From: Streptomyces coeruleorubidus
GTDB taxonomy: Bacteria > Actinomycetota > Actinomycetes > Streptomycetales > Streptomycetaceae
Assembly: GCF_008705135.1 (NCBI RefSeq)
Contig: NZ_CP023694.1
Span: 8,593,001 to 8,657,000, forward strand
Reading direction: 5' to 3'
Length of the DNA: 64,000 bases
In this document: piece by piece, positions 61,224 through 64,000 of the stretch
Position numbering within the stretch: position 1 is the stretch's first letter
How the letters are laid out: every line of letters starts with the position of its first letter
Program-made: the position numbers and the translations under genes
The notes under the pieces: generated by a model
Told to the model about the DNA's origin: nothing
The model's database searches: none
Seen by the model: only the letters and a program-made list of their open reading frames with translations

Positions 61224-62048
61224 ATGGGTGCCCTTCTCGCACTTTCCTCGGCCGTCGTCTACGGCATCGTCGACTTCGCCGGCGGCCTGCTGTCCCGGCA
61301 CATCCACCACGCCGCCGTCACCTTCCTCGGCCAGCTCGGCGGGCTGCTGCTCGCCTGCGCCGCCGCACTCCTCATGCCCGCCGACGCCGTCCACACCGCC
61401 GACCTGCTGTGGGGCGCGCTGTCCGGCGTGGGCAGCGGCATGGCCATGCGGTTCCTCAACCGCGGGCTGAGCCGGGGCGCGATGAGCGTCGTCGTGCCGG
61501 TGAGCGCCGTCACGGGCGTCGCGCTGTCGGTGCTGTGCGGCGTGCTCGTCCTCGGCGACCGCCCGGGGGCCCTGGCCTGGCTCGGCATCGCCGTGACGGT
61601 CCCCGCGCTGTGGTTCGTCTCCGGAGGCGGGGGCGGCTCGGGCAAGGGGACGGCGGACGGACTGCTCGCCAGCGCGGGCGTGGCCGTGCAGTACCTCGCT
61701 CTGGGCCAGGCCGGCGCCGGCAGCGGGCTGTGGCCCGTCGCCGCGGGCCGTGTCGCCGCGGTCCTCGTCCTCCTGCCTGACGCCGTCCGCCACGCCCGCC
61801 GGCTGAAGCTGCCGCCGGGCCGCTGCGTCCAGGCCCTCCTCATCGGGGCCGGTGCTGCCCTGGGCCTCGTGCTGTATCTGCTCGCCGCACAGCGCCAGTT
61901 GCTGGCCGTCGCCGTCGTCCTCGCGTCCCTCTACCCGGCCCTGCCCGTCATCCTCGGCCTCGCCCTCCTGCACGAGCGGATCAGCCGACGCCAGGCCCTG
62001 GGGCTGCTGGGGGCGGGGGCGGCGACGGTGCTGCTCACACTGGGGTGA
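61224..62048 (+). CDS. EamA/DMT-superfamily transporter
   Basis: Membrane protein of 274 residues with about ten helices arranged as two EamA repeats (first half to about 140, second from about 150). V-Y-G-I-V-D-F-A-G-G and L-N-R-G-L-S-R-G-A-M-S-V-V-V-P are typical of the family. It is a probable exporter of small metabolites, with no substrate predictable. ATG 61224 has no strong RBS. It converges with the ornithine-cyclodeaminase-like gene. Confidence 0.87.
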   Translation: MGALLALSSAVVYGIVDFAGGLLSRHIHHAAVTFLGQLGGLLLACAAALLMPADAVHTADLLWGALSGVGSGMAMRFLNRGLSRGAMSVVVPVSAVTGVALSVLCGVLVLGDRPGALAWLGIAVTVPALWFVSGGGGGSGKGTADGLLASAGVAVQYLALGQAGAGSGLWPVAAGRVAAVLVLLPDAVRHARRLKLPPGRCVQALLIGAGAALGLVLYLLAAQRQLLAVAVVLASLYPALPVILGLALLHERISRRQALGLLGAGAATVLLTLG

Positions 62049-62075
62049 GACAGAGCCGCCCCTGCGCAGGCGTGC

Positions 62076-63056
62076 TCACGCGTCGCCCTCGTCCTTGGGC
62101 CGGGCGTGGAACCGGAAGCCGACGCCGACCCCGTCCCGCAGCGCCGCCTGATAGGCGGCCCAGGAGAGCGCGAGATCCTGCCAGGGCAGACCGACCGGGG
62201 TGTAGACGGTCACCTGCTCGGTATCGGTCCGTGCCGGGACGGTCCCGTCGATGATCCGGCCCAGCACGGCCGCGGCATCCTCCCGGCGCAGGCCCGCGCT
62301 GCCGAGCGCGCCGGACGTCATCGCCAGGTCGAGGTCGTCCACGACGACCCGGGCATGCCGCAGCAGCCCGGTATCCAGTTCCGCCTTGCCCGGTTCGTCC
62401 GCTCCCAGCGAGGTGATGTGCGAGCCCGGCCGGACGTCCGGGAGGTGCAGCAGCGGGCGGCGGGACCAGGTCGCGGTGACGACGCTGTCACAGCTCTGGG
62501 CGACTTCTCGCGCACTGCCGACGACCTGGCATGCGAGTCCGGCCCGTTGCCAGACCTCGGCCATCCGGTGAGCCCGGCCGTCATCGGCGTCGTGGATGAC
62601 GACTCGTTCGATCGTGCGCAACCGGGTCAGCCCGCGCAGCGTCATGTCCGCCTGGGCTCCGGCGCCGATGATCCCCACAGCGCGTGCTCCCGCCGGGCTG
62701 AGCAGGTCGGTGGCCAACGCCGCCGACAGCCCGGTCCGCCACGCGGTCACGAAGGCGGAGTCCAGCAGCGCGAGCAACTCCCCGGTCTCCAGGTCGTGGA
62801 GACAGACGATGCCGGAGATCGCCGGGTCGGCACGGGGGAACTTGGCGTTCACCTTGACCGTGTAGGCGGGGATGCCGGGCAGCAGTCCCGGCAGCAGTAC
62901 GGCGATACTCCCGGAGGACGCCGGCAGACTCTGGCGCACGCGCTGCGGGGCGGTCCGCGTGGCGAGGGCCGCGACGAAGCCCTGGCGCAGGGCTCGGACC
63001 ATGGCCTGCGGTGTGACCACCCGCTGAAGCTCGGTGGCGCCGAGCAGTACGGTCAT
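62076..63056 (-). CDS. Ornithine cyclodeaminase/mu-crystallin family protein
   Basis: NAD(P)-binding protein of 326 residues. The dinucleotide motif is I-I-G-A-G-A-Q-A near the middle. The ketimine-reductase-type active-site Lys is in V-K-V-N-A-K-F-P, and T-A-W-R-T-G-L-S-A-A-L-A-T is the family signature (usually R-T-A/G-A-x-S). The substrate could be an amino acid or imine; family members range from ornithine cyclodeaminase to tauropine-like dehydrogenases. ATG 63056 is the likely start. Confidence 0.88.
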   Translation of the reverse strand: MTVLLGATELQRVVTPQAMVRALRQGFVAALATRTAPQRVRQSLPASSGSIAVLLPGLLPGIPAYTVKVNAKFPRADPAISGIVCLHDLETGELLALLDSAFVTAWRTGLSAALATDLLSPAGARAVGIIGAGAQADMTLRGLTRLRTIERVVIHDADDGRAHRMAEVWQRAGLACQVVGSAREVAQSCDSVVTATWSRRPLLHLPDVRPGSHITSLGADEPGKAELDTGLLRHARVVVDDLDLAMTSGALGSAGLRREDAAAVLGRIIDGTVPARTDTEQVTVYTPVGLPWQDLALSWAAYQAALRDGVGVGFRFHARPKDEGDA

Positions 63057-63083
63057 GAGGCCTCCTCACCCGACGTGACGGCA

Positions 63084-64000
63084 TCATCCCCAAGTGGCCG
63101 AGTAGTGCTGCCGATACGCCTTGCGGTCCTGCTCCGCGCGGATCCAGCGGGTCGCCACCAGGGCGACGAGGCTGCCCGCGATGACCAGCAGGCCGGGGCC
63201 CACGTTGCGCGGGTCGGTGAGGCGGGTCAGCAGGCCCGACACGTCCTCGCCCGTGACCGGCGCCGCCGAGCCGGGCGAGGCGGCGCCCTGCGAGGCGGAC
63301 GGCGCGGGGGAGGCGCCGGTGCCTCCACCGGCCTGCTTGGCCACGATCAGCTTGACCCCCAGCTCGGTCAGCGCCTTGGTCACCGGCTGGAAGAACGTCG
63401 TACCGCCCGCCGCGCAGTCCCCGCTGCCGCCCGACGTGAGACCGAGCGCGACGCCGTCGGCGAACATCGGGCCGCCGCTGTCACCGGGTTCGGCGCACAC
63501 GTTCGTCTCGATGAGGCCGGTGACCGTGCCCTCGGGGTAGTTGACCGTCGCGTTCAGCGCGGTCACCTCCCCCTCGCGCAGCCCGCTCGTGCTGCCGCTG
63601 CGGAAGATCTTCTGCCCGACCTCCGGATCGGCCACGCCCGTGATCCGCACGCCCTTGCCGCCACCGACCGCCACGACGTCCGCGCCCTCGCCCGCGCGAC
63701 CGCTGTCGTACTTCACCAGGGAGTAGTCGTCGCCGGGGAAGCTCCCCCTGAGCGATGTGCCGACCTGTTCCCGGCCCCGGTCGTCGGCGAACCAGACGGA
63801 ACCGTCGGGCCCGCAGTGCCCGGCCGTGAGGATGAAGTCGGTCTTCCCGTCGGTCACGTTGAAGCCCGCCGAACAGCGCCCGGCGGTCGACAGGATCGGC
63901 TCCGCGCCGTTGATCCGCGTGGTGAACGTGCCTTCGGTGCGCTCCATGCGCACGAAGCCGCCGATGCCCTCCGCGACGTCGGTCAGCCGGGACCAGTCGG
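63084..64000 (-). CDS. Membrane-anchored S1 family serine protease, 5' partial
   Basis: Frame open to the right edge, so the signal peptide and most of the propeptide are outside the window. The catalytic motifs are L-T-A-G-H-C, D-D-Y-S-L-V and P-G-D-S-G-G. It resembles the protease at 10845 closely through V-N-Y-P-E-G-T-V-T-G-L-I. After the catalytic domain come an Ala/Ser/Pro linker and a C-terminal membrane helix (G-L-L-V-I-A-G-S-L-V-A-L-V-A) with a basic cytoplasmic tail, so it stays on the cell surface. The first Met in the window (63953) is internal. Confidence 0.9.
   Translation of the reverse strand, partial: DWSRLTDVAEGIGGFVRMERTEGTFTTRINGAEPILSTAGRCSAGFNVTDGKTDFILTAGHCGPDGSVWFADDRGREQVGTSLRGSFPGDDYSLVKYDSGRAGEGADVVAVGGGKGVRITGVADPEVGQKIFRSGSTSGLREGEVTALNATVNYPEGTVTGLIETNVCAEPGDSGGPMFADGVALGLTSGGSGDCAAGGTTFFQPVTKALTELGVKLIVAKQAGGGTGASPAPSASQGAASPGSAAPVTGEDVSGLLTRLTDPRNVGPGLLVIAGSLVALVATRWIRAEQDRKAYRQHYSATWG

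Overview
The window is a stretch of high-GC actinobacterial chromosome, almost certainly Streptomyces. The evidence is the extreme third-position GC, GTG/TTG starts, a Streptomyces subtilisin-inhibitor gene, an intact SapB/AmfS-type morphogenetic lanthipeptide cluster, a mycothiol-dependent formaldehyde pathway, and a TTA (bldA-type) codon in a regulatory gene. I saw no rRNA, tRNA, CRISPR array, complete insertion sequence or prophage.

Layout. (1) 1-3.8 kb: the end of an SSI-type protease inhibitor, then a minus-strand run of an iron-containing redox enzyme, a HemK-like methyltransferase and a CDGSH Fe-S protein, plus a small acidic protein and a Ppx/GppA phosphatase. (2) 3.9-12.3 kb: an NHLP/NHLM export cassette, consisting of a cysteine-free double-glycine precursor peptide, an HlyD-like protein, a C39-peptidase ABC exporter and a second ABC exporter. 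It is divergent from a secreted S1 protease with a Glu-Ala-Gly tail, and no modification enzyme is visible. (3) 12.7-25.2 kb: the amf/ram cluster (amfT, amfS, amfB, amfA on minus, amfR on plus), bracketed by two large SpoIIE-type phosphatases. (4) 25.2-32.5 kb: a CBS protein, a small ORF, and the dTDP-rhamnose genes rfbA-rfbB-rfbD with a methyltransferase, convergent with rfbC and a family 2 glycosyltransferase. (5) 32.7-37.4 kb: phosphoesterase, methyltransferase, XdhC-like protein and a TetM-type ribosomal-protection GTPase behind a possible leader ORF. (6) 37.4-43.4 kb: a secreted GH5 glycosidase, a secreted beta-propeller protein and a TetR regulator that share an operator motif; then a GlxA-type AraC regulator and an imine-reductase-like enzyme. 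(7) 43.4-53.5 kb: an orphan cytochrome oxidase subunit I with a small membrane partner, an ECF sigma factor operon, folD, an NTF2-like protein, an ABC exporter, a mycothiol-dependent formaldehyde dehydrogenase/hydrolase pair and an SDR. (8) 53.5-54.2 kb: a decayed patch with a truncated ORF and a broken SDR gene. (9) 54.3-64 kb: an L,D-transpeptidase, a sugar ABC import operon with a Gfo/Idh/MocA dehydrogenase and divergent ROK regulator, a small protein, a DMT transporter, an ornithine-cyclodeaminase-like protein and a second, membrane-anchored S1 protease cut by the right edge.

The most notable observations are: (a) amfR and amfA overlap tail to tail by 162 bp, and the single TTA codon of amfR is the same three base pairs as the TAA stop of amfA; (b) a nearly identical 19-bp palindromic site lies in front of the GH5 glycosidase gene and between the beta-propeller and TetR genes, which suggests a small regulon; (c) the NHLP exporter carries a cysteine-free peptide with no tailoring enzyme beside a divergent secreted protease; (d) a leader ORF with a better ribosome-binding site overlaps the start of the ribosomal-protection gene.
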